Positions 46,434 through 55,246 of a stretch of 64,000 bases of DNA are shown here, in pieces. The DNA comes from Kribbella voronezhensis (lineage in GTDB: Bacteria > Actinomycetota > Actinomycetes > Propionibacteriales > Kribbellaceae). The stretch is from the NCBI RefSeq assembly GCF_004365175.1, contig NZ_SOCE01000002.1, positions 744,001 to 808,000 of the forward strand, in the 5' to 3' direction. The notes beneath the pieces were generated by a model that saw only the letters and a list, made by a program, of their open reading frames with translations, was not told where the DNA came from and made no database searches. Position 1 is the stretch's first letter; every line of letters starts with the position of its first letter. A program made the position numbers and the translations under genes.

Positions 46434-47954
46434 TCAGAACAGCCCGACGGGATTCTCGTCGGTACTGATCAGGACGCTCTTGGTCTGGCTGTAGAGATCG
46501 AGCATCATCTGGTGGTTCTCGCGGCCGATGCCGGAGATCTTGTAGCCGCCGAAGGACGCGCCGGCCGGGTACTGGTGGTAGCAGTTCACCCAGATGCGTC
46601 CGGCCTTGATGCCCCGGCTCATCCGGCTCGCCCGGTTCGCGTCCCGGGTCCAGACGCCGGCTCCGAGCCCGTACAGCGTGTCGTTGGCGATCGCGAGCGC
46701 GTCGGCCTCGTCGGTGAAGGTGGTGACGGCCAGGACGGGACCGAAGATCTCCTCCTGGAAGACGCGCATCTTGTTGTGACCCTTCAGCACGGTCGGGGTG
46801 TAGAAGTAGCCACCGGCGAGGTCACCGGTCAGCCCGGTCGGGCTGCCGCCGATCAGGACCTCGGCGCCTTCGGCCCGGCCGATCTCGACGTACGACGCGA
46901 TCTTGTCGAGCTGCTGCCGGGAGACCTGCGGGCCGATCATGGTCGACTCGTCCAGTGGGTTGCCCTGCTTGATCGCCGCGATGCGGGCCAGGCAGCGCTC
47001 CATGAACCGGTCGTAGATCGACTCCTGGACCAGTGCGCGGGACGGACAGGTGCAGACCTCACCCTTGTTGAAGGCGTAGAGCACCAGTCCCTCGATCGCG
47101 CGATCGAGGTAGGAGTCGTCCTCGGCCATCACGTCGTCGAAGAAGACGTTCGGGGACTTGCCACCGAGTTCGAGGGTGACCGGGATCAGGTTCTGCGAGG
47201 CGTACTGCATGATCAGGCGGCCGGTGGTCGTCTCGCCGGTGAAGCCGATCTTGGCGACCTTCGGGCTGGTCGCGAGTGCTTTGCCGACCTCGCCACCCGG
47301 TCCGGTGACGACGTTGACGACACCTGGCGGCACGACGTCCTGGATGATCTCGGCCAGCTTCAGGATCGACCACGGTGTCGGCGAGGCGGGCTTGATGACC
47401 GAACAGTTGCCGGCGGCAAGGGCCGGCGCGAGCTTCCAGGCCGCCATCAGCAGCGGGAAGTTGAACGGGATGATCTGGCCGACCACACCCAACGGCTCGC
47501 GGAAGTGGTACGCCGTGGTGAGCTCGTCGATCACCGTCAGCCGGCCCTCCTGGCTGCGCGCGGCGGCGGCGAAGTACCGGAAGTGGTCGACGGCCAGCGG
47601 GATGTCGGCGTTCAGGGTCTCCCGGACCGGCTTGCCGTTCTCCCAGCTCTCGGCGACCGCGAGCATCTCGCGGTTGGCCTCGATCGCGTCGGCGATCCGG
47701 TTCAGGACCGCGGCCCGCTCGGTCTGGCTGGACCGGTTCCATTCCAGCGCCGCGCGGTGCGCCGCGTCGAGCGCTTCGTCGACGTCCTCGGCCGACGAAC
47801 GCGCCACTTCACAGATCGGCCGGCCGGTCACCGGACTCAGGTCGGTCATGTACTCACCGTTGTGCGGAGCAACCCACTTGCCGCCGATGAAGTTGTCGTA
47901 GCGTTCGGCAACGTCGACGAGACTTCCTGGTGTGCCCGGTGCTGCGTAGATCAT
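46434..47954 (-). CDS. NAD-dependent aldehyde dehydrogenase
   Basis: 506 residues of the ALDH superfamily with catalytic Glu262 (LELGGK) and Cys301 in FNKGEVCTCPSR. The GFTGETTTGRLI motif fits acetaldehyde-type dehydrogenases. It would oxidise aldehydes, plausibly acetaldehyde from alcohol dehydrogenase reactions, to acids with NADH. AGGAGG precedes ATG 47954. It is the first gene of the operon ALDH, DUF779, pntAa, pntAb, pntB. A box pair lies 64-100 nt upstream. Confidence 0.92.
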   Translation of the reverse strand: MIYAAPGTPGSLVDVAERYDNFIGGKWVAPHNGEYMTDLSPVTGRPICEVARSSAEDVDEALDAAHRAALEWNRSSQTERAAVLNRIADAIEANREMLAVAESWENGKPVRETLNADIPLAVDHFRYFAAAARSQEGRLTVIDELTTAYHFREPLGVVGQIIPFNFPLLMAAWKLAPALAAGNCSVIKPASPTPWSILKLAEIIQDVVPPGVVNVVTGPGGEVGKALATSPKVAKIGFTGETTTGRLIMQYASQNLIPVTLELGGKSPNVFFDDVMAEDDSYLDRAIEGLVLYAFNKGEVCTCPSRALVQESIYDRFMERCLARIAAIKQGNPLDESTMIGPQVSRQQLDKIASYVEIGRAEGAEVLIGGSPTGLTGDLAGGYFYTPTVLKGHNKMRVFQEEIFGPVLAVTTFTDEADALAIANDTLYGLGAGVWTRDANRASRMSRGIKAGRIWVNCYHQYPAGASFGGYKISGIGRENHQMMLDLYSQTKSVLISTDENPVGLF

Positions 47955-48017
47955 GGATCCTCCTGGTGCGTTCGAGCTGGACAGATCCAGACTTGGCGTC
48001 CTCGGCCGCGGCCCGCA

Positions 48018-48054
48018 GGGCCTGAGGTCACCAGTTGACCGGGACCTTCAGCCC
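48018..48054. promoter_or_regulatory. Paired DosR-type boxes upstream of ALDH operon
   Basis: GGGCCTGAGGTCAC (48018-48031) and GGGACCTTCAGCCC (48041-48054) are good copies starting exactly 23 nt apart in inverted orientation. They lie between the ALDH operon (minus, 47954) and the protease/CBS remnant (plus, 48113). Confidence 0.68.
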
Positions 48055-48112
48055 GGGCGGCACAGTCCGTGGCCTCCGGACAGCGCACAGGTGCGGGCGC
48101 ATCGTCGGGGTA

Positions 48113-48403
48113 TGAGGATGAGCTTGCGATCGGGCCGCATCGCGGGGATTCCGGTCGGGCCTCGGCGTACTGTTCGGGCTGCTGTTCGTGGGAGCGATGA
48201 CGCCGTTGGCCGGCCCTAACCTCCTGCCCGCCGGCGCACCGGCCGACACCATCCTCGCGATCCGCCCCGTAGGACTACTGGTTGCCGTCGTCATCGATGA
48301 GGTAACCCAGGTCGTCGGCCTGATCACCGTGGCCGACAGAGCCCGAATCATCCAACTGGGCCTGCTGAAACCGGGCGCGAGTCCGCACAGCACCGCGCTC
48401 TGA
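48113..48403 (+). pseudogene. Remnant of a Rip3-like site-2 protease with CBS domain
   Basis: From ATG 48113, frame 1 reads MRMSLRSGRIAGIPVG, like the N-terminus of M50 proteases of the Rv2625c/Rip3 type (LGRIAGI/F-V). It then runs into a stop at about 48221. Another frame, open from about 48160 to TGA 48403, reads LGVLFGLLFVGAMTPLAGP and ends VVGLITVADRARIIQLG, which resembles the end of a CBS domain. The zinc motif HExxH and most of the protease are absent. I read this as a gene with a large internal deletion and frameshift. Rip3 is in the mycobacterial DosR regulon. Confidence 0.55.
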
Positions 48404-48430
48404 GCGGTGGCCTTGCGGCAGGCGCTCAAC

Positions 48431-49159
48431 TCAGCCGGTGCGGTCCCAGCCGCGGCGGGGGCGGTGGCTGCCGAGGCGGGTGTCGTCGCGGCTGCGGTAG
48501 ACGATGTAGGGGCGGGTCAGGTAGCCCAGCGGGGCGCTGAAGACGTGGACCAGGCGGGTGAAAGGCCACAGGGCGAACAGGCCGAAGGCTACGAGGGCGT
48601 GGAGCTGGAATCCCAGTGGGGCGTCGGCCATCAAGGCGGCGTCGGGGTTGAAGGCGAGGAACGAGCGGTACCAGACCGAGACGCCTTCGCGGTAGTCGTA
48701 CTCGCCGCCGATGGTCAGGATCGACCCGGCGATGGTGTTCCACATGCCGAGCACGATCACGACGGCCAGGAAGGCGTACATCACCTTGTCCATAACGGTT
48801 GTGGCCGAGAAAACAGGGCCGACCGTGCGGCGGCGGTAGATCAGGATCGCCATGCCGGCCACCGTCATCAGGCCCGCGAGCAGGCCACCGATCACGGCGA
48901 CCACGTGGTACGTGCGCTCGCTGATGCCGACCGCGTCCGTCCACGACTCCGGTACCAGCAGGCCGATGATGTGGCCGCCGACGACGCCGAGCAGGCCGAA
49001 GTGGAACAGCGGGCTGCCGATCCGCAGCAGCCGGTTCTCGTAGAGCTGGGACGAGCGGGTGGTCCAGCCGAACTTGTCGTAGCGGTAGCGCCACAGGTGT
49101 CCGACCACGAAGGTCGCAAGGCAGAGGTACGGGACGACGACGAAGAGGAACTCGCTCAT
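48431..49159 (-). CDS. narI: Respiratory nitrate reductase gamma subunit
   Basis: 242 residues with five membrane segments and the NarI pattern FVVVPYLCLATFVVGHLWRYRYDKFGWTTRSSQL. It binds two b haems and passes quinol electrons to NarH. Conserved histidines lie in HFGLLGVVGGHIIG and in the C-terminal LHALVAFGLFALWPFTRLVH. ATG 49159 overlaps the narJ stop as ATGA, deciding the start over the frame to 49792. Last gene of narKGHJI. Confidence 0.94.
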   Translation of the reverse strand: MSEFLFVVVPYLCLATFVVGHLWRYRYDKFGWTTRSSQLYENRLLRIGSPLFHFGLLGVVGGHIIGLLVPESWTDAVGISERTYHVVAVIGGLLAGLMTVAGMAILIYRRRTVGPVFSATTVMDKVMYAFLAVVIVLGMWNTIAGSILTIGGEYDYREGVSVWYRSFLAFNPDAALMADAPLGFQLHALVAFGLFALWPFTRLVHVFSAPLGYLTRPYIVYRSRDDTRLGSHRPRRGWDRTG

Positions 49160-49845
49160 GTGCGGGCTCCCGGGAACGTCGGCATCGGCAGCAGAGTGGA
49201 AGCGCCGGGGCTGAACGTCGGGCTCGCGAAGGGCGCGAGTCCGACCTCCTCCTCGGGAGGTCCTTCGGCAGCAAGCCGGCGTACGGCGTCTCGCTCGTCT
49301 CCGCGTAGTGCGGGCAGGGTGGCAGTGACCGCGTCGACGAGATGCGCCCACGGCGAGCGCTTGTCGCGCAGGGACAGCCTCAGCAACTCGAGTCCGGCGC
49401 GATGGTCGAGCATCAGGTCGCGGCCGAGTTTCTGGTCGATGGTGGCGGCGAACTCCAGTACTACGCAGAGGTGGTCGGGCAGTTCGGCTTCGCCGGGCTC
49501 GAAACCCGCGCGCAGATAGGTCTGCTTGAAGCGCAGCAGCGCCATTCCGCGCTTGCGGGTGTCGCCGTGGGCGAAGTAGGTCAGGAACAGGTTGCAACGA
49601 CGCCTGCTGTCGAAGGTCTCGACGTAGTCGGCCTGAAGCTCTGGCAACGGCGTTGCTTCGAGGTGGTCGAGGAAGGACCGAACAGAATCCCCGACGGTGG
49701 TCGGCAGTTCGCGCGAGGCCGAGCGGAGCAGGTCCGTGCGGGCGAGCAGATCCTCGTCGGGGTAGTCGAGGAGCAGTGAGACCGACTGCCACGCGATGGT
49801 GAGTTGGCCGGGCGGCAGCACCGGCTTGGGGCGTCGGCCGGTCAC
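49156..49845 (-). CDS. narJ: Nitrate reductase molybdenum cofactor assembly chaperone
   Basis: 229 residues of the TorD/NarJ chaperone family, all-helical, with WQSVSLLLDYPDEDLLARTDLL at the start and YVETFDSRRRCNLFLTYFAHGDTRKRG in the middle. It assists cofactor insertion into NarG. The GTG start at 49845 overlaps the narH stop (GTGA), and its end overlaps narI (ATGA). Confidence 0.94.
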   Translation of the reverse strand: MTGRRPKPVLPPGQLTIAWQSVSLLLDYPDEDLLARTDLLRSASRELPTTVGDSVRSFLDHLEATPLPELQADYVETFDSRRRCNLFLTYFAHGDTRKRGMALLRFKQTYLRAGFEPGEAELPDHLCVVLEFAATIDQKLGRDLMLDHRAGLELLRLSLRDKRSPWAHLVDAVTATLPALRGDERDAVRRLAAEGPPEEEVGLAPFASPTFSPGASTLLPMPTFPGART

Positions 49846-51491
49846 GAGTCGGCGTCCTTCGGCGGGAACATCCCGGGTGGCGATCCTTTGCCGTCCCAGT
49901 TCAGCAGGTTGACGCGACCCGCCTTGTTCTCGGGGCCGCTCAGTGAGTCCGAGGTCTGCCGGTCCTGCAGCATCTGGAAGTTCTCGACCGCGATCGGCGT
50001 CGGCACTCCGGAGCCTTCACCGAACAGGTCGTGCTGACCACCGCCGTACTCCGAGACCGAGCACTCCGTGGACAGCTCCTCCAGCGAGTGGGCCTGCTCG
50101 GCGTGAGCGGGCGGGATCACGTAGCGCTCGTCGTACTTCGCGATCGCGAGCAGGCGGTACATGTCGTACATGTCCTCCTCGCTCATCCCGACGGCGGCCG
50201 GGATCGAGGCGTCCGGGTCGCGACCGAGGTTGATGTCGCGCATGTAGCAGCGCATCGCCGCGAGCTTCCGCAGTACGGCGTCGACCGGTCCGACGTCGCC
50301 GGCGGTGAACAACTCGGCGAGGTACTCGACGGGGATCCGCAGCGCGTCGATCGCGGCGAAGAGGTTGCCTTTGTTCTCGGCGTCCTCACCGGTCTCCGCG
50401 ACGACCTCGACGACGGGGGACAGCGGTGGGATGTACCAGACCATGGGCATCGTCCGGTACTCCGGATGCAGCGGCAGCGCGACCTTGTAGGTGTTGATCA
50501 GCGCGTAGACGGGGGAGCGTTGAGCGGCATCGATCCAGTCGCGGGCGATCCCGGCCTTCTCCGCCTCGCGGATCACCTCGGGGTCGGACGGGTCGAGGAA
50601 GACGTCGCGCTGGGCTTCGTAGAGACCCTGGTCATCAGTGGTGGAGGCCGCCTCGAGCACCTTGTCGGCGTCGTACAGCATCAGGCCGATGTAGCGCAGC
50701 CGGCCCACGCAGGTCTCCGCGCAGACGGTCGGCAGCCCGACCTCGATGCGCGGGAAGCAGAACGTGCACTTCTCGGCCTTCCCGGTGCGGTGGTTGAAGT
50801 ACACCTTCTTGTACGGGCAGCCCGAGACGCACTTGCGCCAGCCGCGGCACCTGTCCTGATCGACCAGGACGATTCCGTCCTCCGCGCGCTTGTAGATCGC
50901 GCCGCTGGGACACGACGCCGCGCACGACGGGTTGAGACAGTGCTCGCAGATCCGCGGCAGGTAGAACATGAAGGTCTGCTCGAACTCGAACTTCACCTTG
51001 TCGGCGATCTTCGCGAGCATCGGGTCGCGGTGCGCGGTGGCGGTCGAGCCACCCAGGTCGTCGTCCCAGTTGGCCGACCACTCGATCTTCATGTCCTGGC
51101 CACTGATCAGCGACTTGGGCCGGGCCACCGGAGTGTGTTCCTGCGCGGGCGCGTCGGTGAGGGTGGAGTAGTCGTAGGTCCACGGCTCGTAGTACTCGTT
51201 GATCGACGGCAGCTTGGGGTTGGAGAAGATCGTCATCAGGTTCTTCAGGCGGCCACCGCCCTTGAGTTTCATCCGGCCGCGCTTGGTGAGCTCCCAGCCG
51301 CCCTGCCACTTCTCCTGGTCCTCGTACGTTCGCGGGTAGCCGAGCCCGGGCCTGGTCTCGACGTTGTTGAACCAGACGTACTCCGTGCCCGATCGGTTGG
51401 TCCACGCCTGCTTGCAGGTGACCGAGCAGGTGTGGCAGCCGATGCACTTGTCGAGGTTCATCACCATCGCCATCTGTGCCATGACCTTCAT
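49842..51491 (-). CDS. narH: Respiratory nitrate reductase beta subunit
   Basis: 549-residue iron-sulfur subunit. It has ferredoxin-like clusters in CIGCHTCSVTCKQAW, CEHCLNPSCAASCPSGAI, CRGWRKCVSGCPYKK and CTFCFPR...CAETC. The Trp in CRGWRKC marks the usual [3Fe-4S] site. It carries electrons from NarI to NarG. The ATG shares a base with the narG stop (TGATG). The frame continues upstream to 52178 only as a narG shadow. Confidence 0.95.
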   Translation of the reverse strand: MKVMAQMAMVMNLDKCIGCHTCSVTCKQAWTNRSGTEYVWFNNVETRPGLGYPRTYEDQEKWQGGWELTKRGRMKLKGGGRLKNLMTIFSNPKLPSINEYYEPWTYDYSTLTDAPAQEHTPVARPKSLISGQDMKIEWSANWDDDLGGSTATAHRDPMLAKIADKVKFEFEQTFMFYLPRICEHCLNPSCAASCPSGAIYKRAEDGIVLVDQDRCRGWRKCVSGCPYKKVYFNHRTGKAEKCTFCFPRIEVGLPTVCAETCVGRLRYIGLMLYDADKVLEAASTTDDQGLYEAQRDVFLDPSDPEVIREAEKAGIARDWIDAAQRSPVYALINTYKVALPLHPEYRTMPMVWYIPPLSPVVEVVAETGEDAENKGNLFAAIDALRIPVEYLAELFTAGDVGPVDAVLRKLAAMRCYMRDINLGRDPDASIPAAVGMSEEDMYDMYRLLAIAKYDERYVIPPAHAEQAHSLEELSTECSVSEYGGGQHDLFGEGSGVPTPIAVENFQMLQDRQTSDSLSGPENKAGRVNLLNWDGKGSPPGMFPPKDADS

Positions 51492-54400
51492 CAGTAGGTC
51501 ACCTCCTGGCTGCGCTTGCGGATGATGGTGACCTCGTCGCGCTGGTTGCCGGTGGGGCCGAGGTAGTTGAAGGCAAAGGTCAGCTGGGCGTAGGCGCCGA
51601 TCAGGTGGGACGGCTTCACCAGCAGGCGGGTCAGCGAGTTGTGGATGCCGCCGCGTTTGCCGGACGTCTCCGCCAGCGGTACGTCGATCAGCCGGTCCTG
51701 CGCGTGGTACATGTACACCGTTCCTTCCGGCATCCGGTGCGAGACGATCGCCCGGGCGACCACGACGCCGTTGCGGTTGACCGCCTCGATCCAGTCGTTG
51801 TCCTCGATCCCGACCTTGGCCGCGTCCCGGTCGCTCATCCAGATGTTCTGCCCGCCGCGCGACAGCGAGAGCATGAAGAGGTTGTCCTGGTACTCGGAGT
51901 GGATCGACCATTTGTTGTGCGGGGTCAGGTACCGCACGGTCAGCCCCTCGACCTGACCCGCCGACCCGTCGGACACGCTGCCGAGAGCGGGCTCCGCGAA
52001 GAGGGCCGCGAGGTTGAGCGGTGGCCGGTAGACGGGCAGTCCTTCGCCGAGTTCGGTCATCCAGTCGTGGTCGAGGTAGAAGTGCATCCGCCCGGTCAGC
52101 GTGTGCCAGGGCTTCTTCCGCTCCACGTTGACGGTGAAGGGCGAGTAGCGCCGGCCGCCGGTCTCGGAGCCCGACCACTCCGGCGAGGTGATCACCGGAA
52201 CGGGCGGACCCTGGGTGTCGGCGAAGGTGATCTGCTTGCCCTGGTGTTCCTCGGCGAGGTCGGCGAGCCGTACGCCGGTGCGCTTCTCCAGGGTCTTGAA
52301 TCCCTGCGTCGCCAGGTGTCCGTTCGTGGTCCCGGACAGCGCCAGGATCGCTTCGCAGACGTGGACATCCTTCTGCAGGGACGGTCGGCCGTCGGCGACG
52401 CCGCCCCGGACGGCGCCGTTCTTGGCCCTGAGGTAGTCGACCGGCTTGGTCAGGTCGAAGGTGACGCCCTTGGTGGTCGCGCCGAGGGTGTCGACCAGTG
52501 GACCGAGCGCGTTCAGCTTGTCGGCGATCGCGCCGTAGTCACGCTCGACCTCGACGAGCTTGGGCATGGTGACGCCGGGGATCGGCTCGCACTCGCCCTT
52601 CTTCCAGTCGCGGACGACGCCGTGCGGGTTGGCCATCGCGTCCGGGGTGTCGTGCGTGAGCGGCACCGCGACGACGTCCTTGCGTACGCCGAGGTGGGTC
52701 ACCGCGAGCTTGCTGAACTTCTCCGCGATGGTCTGCCACGCGTCCCAGTCGGTCCGGGTCTGCCAGGGAGGCGCGATGGCGGGATTGAAGGAGTGCACGA
52801 ACGGGTGCATGTCGGTGGTGCTGAGGTCATGCTTCTCGTACCAGGTGGCGGCCGGCAGGACGACGTCGGAGAAGATCGTCGTACTGGTCTGCCGGAAGTC
52901 GATCGTCATCAGCAGGTCGAGCTTGCCCTCCGGCGCATGGTCGCGCCAGGTGACGTCGACGGGCCGCAGTTCCTCCGGTGTCTCGGCGGCGCGGAGCGAG
53001 GAGTCGGTGCCGAGCAGGTGCTTGAGGAAGTACTCGTTGCCCTTGCCCGACGAGCCGAGCAGGTTGGCCCGCCAGATCGACAGGATCCGCGGATAGTTGC
53101 CGGGGGCATCGGGATCCTCGCCGGCGAAGCCGAGCTCGCCGGCCTTGAGCTGCTGGACGACGTACTCGCCCACCGGCTGTCCCGCGGCCGCCGCGTCGTC
53201 GCTGAGGTCGAGCGGATTGCGGTCGAAGGTCGGGTACGACGGCATCCAGCCCATCCGGGCGCTCTGCGCGATCACGTCGGCCGTCGACCGGCCCGCGAGC
53301 CGGCCCTTGCCGGTGGTGGCCGAGAGCGTGTCGGCACCGAACTGGTCGTAGCGGAACTGGTTGGTGTGCAGGTACCAGTACGCGGTCTGGATCATGTTGC
53401 GTGGTGGGCGGTTCCAGTCGAGCGCGTTGGCGATCTGCGTGTAGCCGGTGATCGGGCGGACCTTCTCCTGGCCGACGTAGTGCGCCCAGCCGCCCCCGTT
53501 GACCCCTTGGCAGCCGGTGAGATTGGTGAGCGTGAGGAAGGCGCGGTAGATCGTGTCGGAGTGGAACCAGTGGTTGGTGCCGGCGCCCATGACGATCATC
53601 GACCGGCCCTTGGACTCCTCGGCGTTCCGGGCGAACTCGCGCCCGATCCGGGCGGCCGTGGCGGCCGGCACGCCCGTGATGGCTTCCTGCCAAGCGGGTG
53701 TGTACGGCGACGACGCGTCGTCGTACCCCTTGTTCTTCCCGGTCGGCCAGGTGCCGGGGAGTGCGCTGCCGTGCTGCGATCGGCCGACGCCGTACTGGGC
53801 GAGAAGGAGGTCGAAGACGGTGGTGACCAGGTGGCCCTCCACGCGCTGCACGGGCACACCTCGGGGTAGGTCGGCGGCAGCACCGTCGGGAGTGTCGAAA
53901 CGTGGCATCCGGACGACGACCGACTCGGTCGCGGTGGCGAGGAGGGACAGCGCCGGGTCGACGTCACCGAGCTCGAGGTTCCACTTGCCGACGCCGGCCT
54001 CGCCGTACCGGTGTCCCAGAGAGCCGTTCGGGACGACGGGCGCGCCGCTGCGCGAGTCGAGGAGCACCGTTTTGAAGGCCGCGTTCTCGTCGCCGGAGTG
54101 GTCCGCCAGGTCGGCGGCGGTGAGGAACTTGCCCGCGGTGTACTCGCCGTCGGCGCTCTCCTCCAACCGGACCAGATAGGGCAGATCGGTGTAGGTCTTC
54201 ACGTACCCGGTGAAGTAGGGCGTCTCCCGGTCGACGAAGAACTCCCGCAGTACGACGTGACCCATCGCCATCGCGAGAGCCGCATCGGTACCGGGCTTCG
54301 CGGGCAACCACTCGTCGGCGAACTTGACGTTGTCGGCGTAGTCGGGAGCGACGGCGACGACCTTCTGGCCGCGGTACCGCGCCTCGGTCATCCAGTGCGC

Positions 54401-55246
54401 GTCCGGAGTCCGGGTGACCGGGAGGTTGGAGCCCCACATGATCAGGTAGCCGGCGTTCCACCAGTCGCCGGACTCGGGAACGTCGGTCTGGTCACCGAAG
54501 ACCTGTGGCGAGGCCACCGGCAGATCGGCGTACCAATCGTAGAAGCTCAGCATCGAGCCGCCGATGAGATTGACGAAGCGGGCACCGGACGCGTGCGAAA
54601 CCATCGACATCGCGGGGATGGGCGAGAAGCCGGCCACCCGGTCGGGGCCGTACTTCTTGATCGTGTGAACGTGCGCGGCGGCCACGATCTCGCTCGCCTC
54701 GTCCCAGCTCGCCCGGACCAGACCGCCCTTGCCGCGAGCGGACTTGTAGGCCTTGGCCCGCAAGGGATTCTCGACGATGTGCTCCCACGCCCGGACCGGA
54801 TCGCCGCCGTACTGCGCCTTGGCCTCGCGGAACATCTGGAGCAGGACACCGCGCACGTAGGGGTAGCGCACCCGGGTGGGCGAGTAGGTGTACCAGGAGA
54901 AGGCCGCGCCGCGTGGACAGCCGCGTGGCTCGTACTCCGGCGAGTCCGGGCCGACAGAGGGGTAGTCGGTCTGCTGGGTCTCCCAGGTGATGATCCCGTC
55001 CTTGACGTAGACCTTCCACGAGCACGAGCCGGTGCAGTTCACCCCGTGGGTGGACCGGACGACCTTGTCGTGGCTCCAGCGGTCGCGGTAGAAGTCGTCC
55101 GCCTCGCGTCCGCCGGCCTTGGTGATGGTTCGCAGGTCGTCCGAGACGGTGCCCCGGGTGAAGAACCTCCCGGTGCGGACGAGGGCTTCGGTGAACGAAC
55201 CGTCCATCCCTGGGTCGGACGTGGGCTTGGGCTGCGAGTCGGTCAA
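51491..55246 (-). CDS. narG: Respiratory nitrate reductase alpha subunit
   Basis: The catalytic molybdopterin subunit, 1251 residues from TTG 55246 or 1238 from ATG 55207. The [4Fe-4S] FS0 site is HGVNCTGSCSWK, followed by the family stretch YPSVGPDSPEYEPRGCPRG. The active-site region reads YLIMWGSNLPVTRTPDAHW. It reduces nitrate to nitrite. TTG 55246 overlaps the narK stop (TTGA) and has AGGAA upstream; ATG 55207 has no clear ribosome site, so I prefer TTG but with reserve. The ORF extends as far as 56062 as a narK shadow. Confidence 0.94.
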   Translation of the reverse strand: MTDSQPKPTSDPGMDGSFTEALVRTGRFFTRGTVSDDLRTITKAGGREADDFYRDRWSHDKVVRSTHGVNCTGSCSWKVYVKDGIITWETQQTDYPSVGPDSPEYEPRGCPRGAAFSWYTYSPTRVRYPYVRGVLLQMFREAKAQYGGDPVRAWEHIVENPLRAKAYKSARGKGGLVRASWDEASEIVAAAHVHTIKKYGPDRVAGFSPIPAMSMVSHASGARFVNLIGGSMLSFYDWYADLPVASPQVFGDQTDVPESGDWWNAGYLIMWGSNLPVTRTPDAHWMTEARYRGQKVVAVAPDYADNVKFADEWLPAKPGTDAALAMAMGHVVLREFFVDRETPYFTGYVKTYTDLPYLVRLEESADGEYTAGKFLTAADLADHSGDENAAFKTVLLDSRSGAPVVPNGSLGHRYGEAGVGKWNLELGDVDPALSLLATATESVVVRMPRFDTPDGAAADLPRGVPVQRVEGHLVTTVFDLLLAQYGVGRSQHGSALPGTWPTGKNKGYDDASSPYTPAWQEAITGVPAATAARIGREFARNAEESKGRSMIVMGAGTNHWFHSDTIYRAFLTLTNLTGCQGVNGGGWAHYVGQEKVRPITGYTQIANALDWNRPPRNMIQTAYWYLHTNQFRYDQFGADTLSATTGKGRLAGRSTADVIAQSARMGWMPSYPTFDRNPLDLSDDAAAAGQPVGEYVVQQLKAGELGFAGEDPDAPGNYPRILSIWRANLLGSSGKGNEYFLKHLLGTDSSLRAAETPEELRPVDVTWRDHAPEGKLDLLMTIDFRQTSTTIFSDVVLPAATWYEKHDLSTTDMHPFVHSFNPAIAPPWQTRTDWDAWQTIAEKFSKLAVTHLGVRKDVVAVPLTHDTPDAMANPHGVVRDWKKGECEPIPGVTMPKLVEVERDYGAIADKLNALGPLVDTLGATTKGVTFDLTKPVDYLRAKNGAVRGGVADGRPSLQKDVHVCEAILALSGTTNGHLATQGFKTLEKRTGVRLADLAEEHQGKQITFADTQGPPVPVITSPEWSGSETGGRRYSPFTVNVERKKPWHTLTGRMHFYLDHDWMTELGEGLPVYRPPLNLAALFAEPALGSVSDGSAGQVEGLTVRYLTPHNKWSIHSEYQDNLFMLSLSRGGQNIWMSDRDAAKVGIEDNDWIEAVNRNGVVVARAIVSHRMPEGTVYMYHAQDRLIDVPLAETSGKRGGIHNSLTRLLVKPSHLIGAYAQLTFAFNYLGPTGNQRDEVTIIRKRSQEVTY

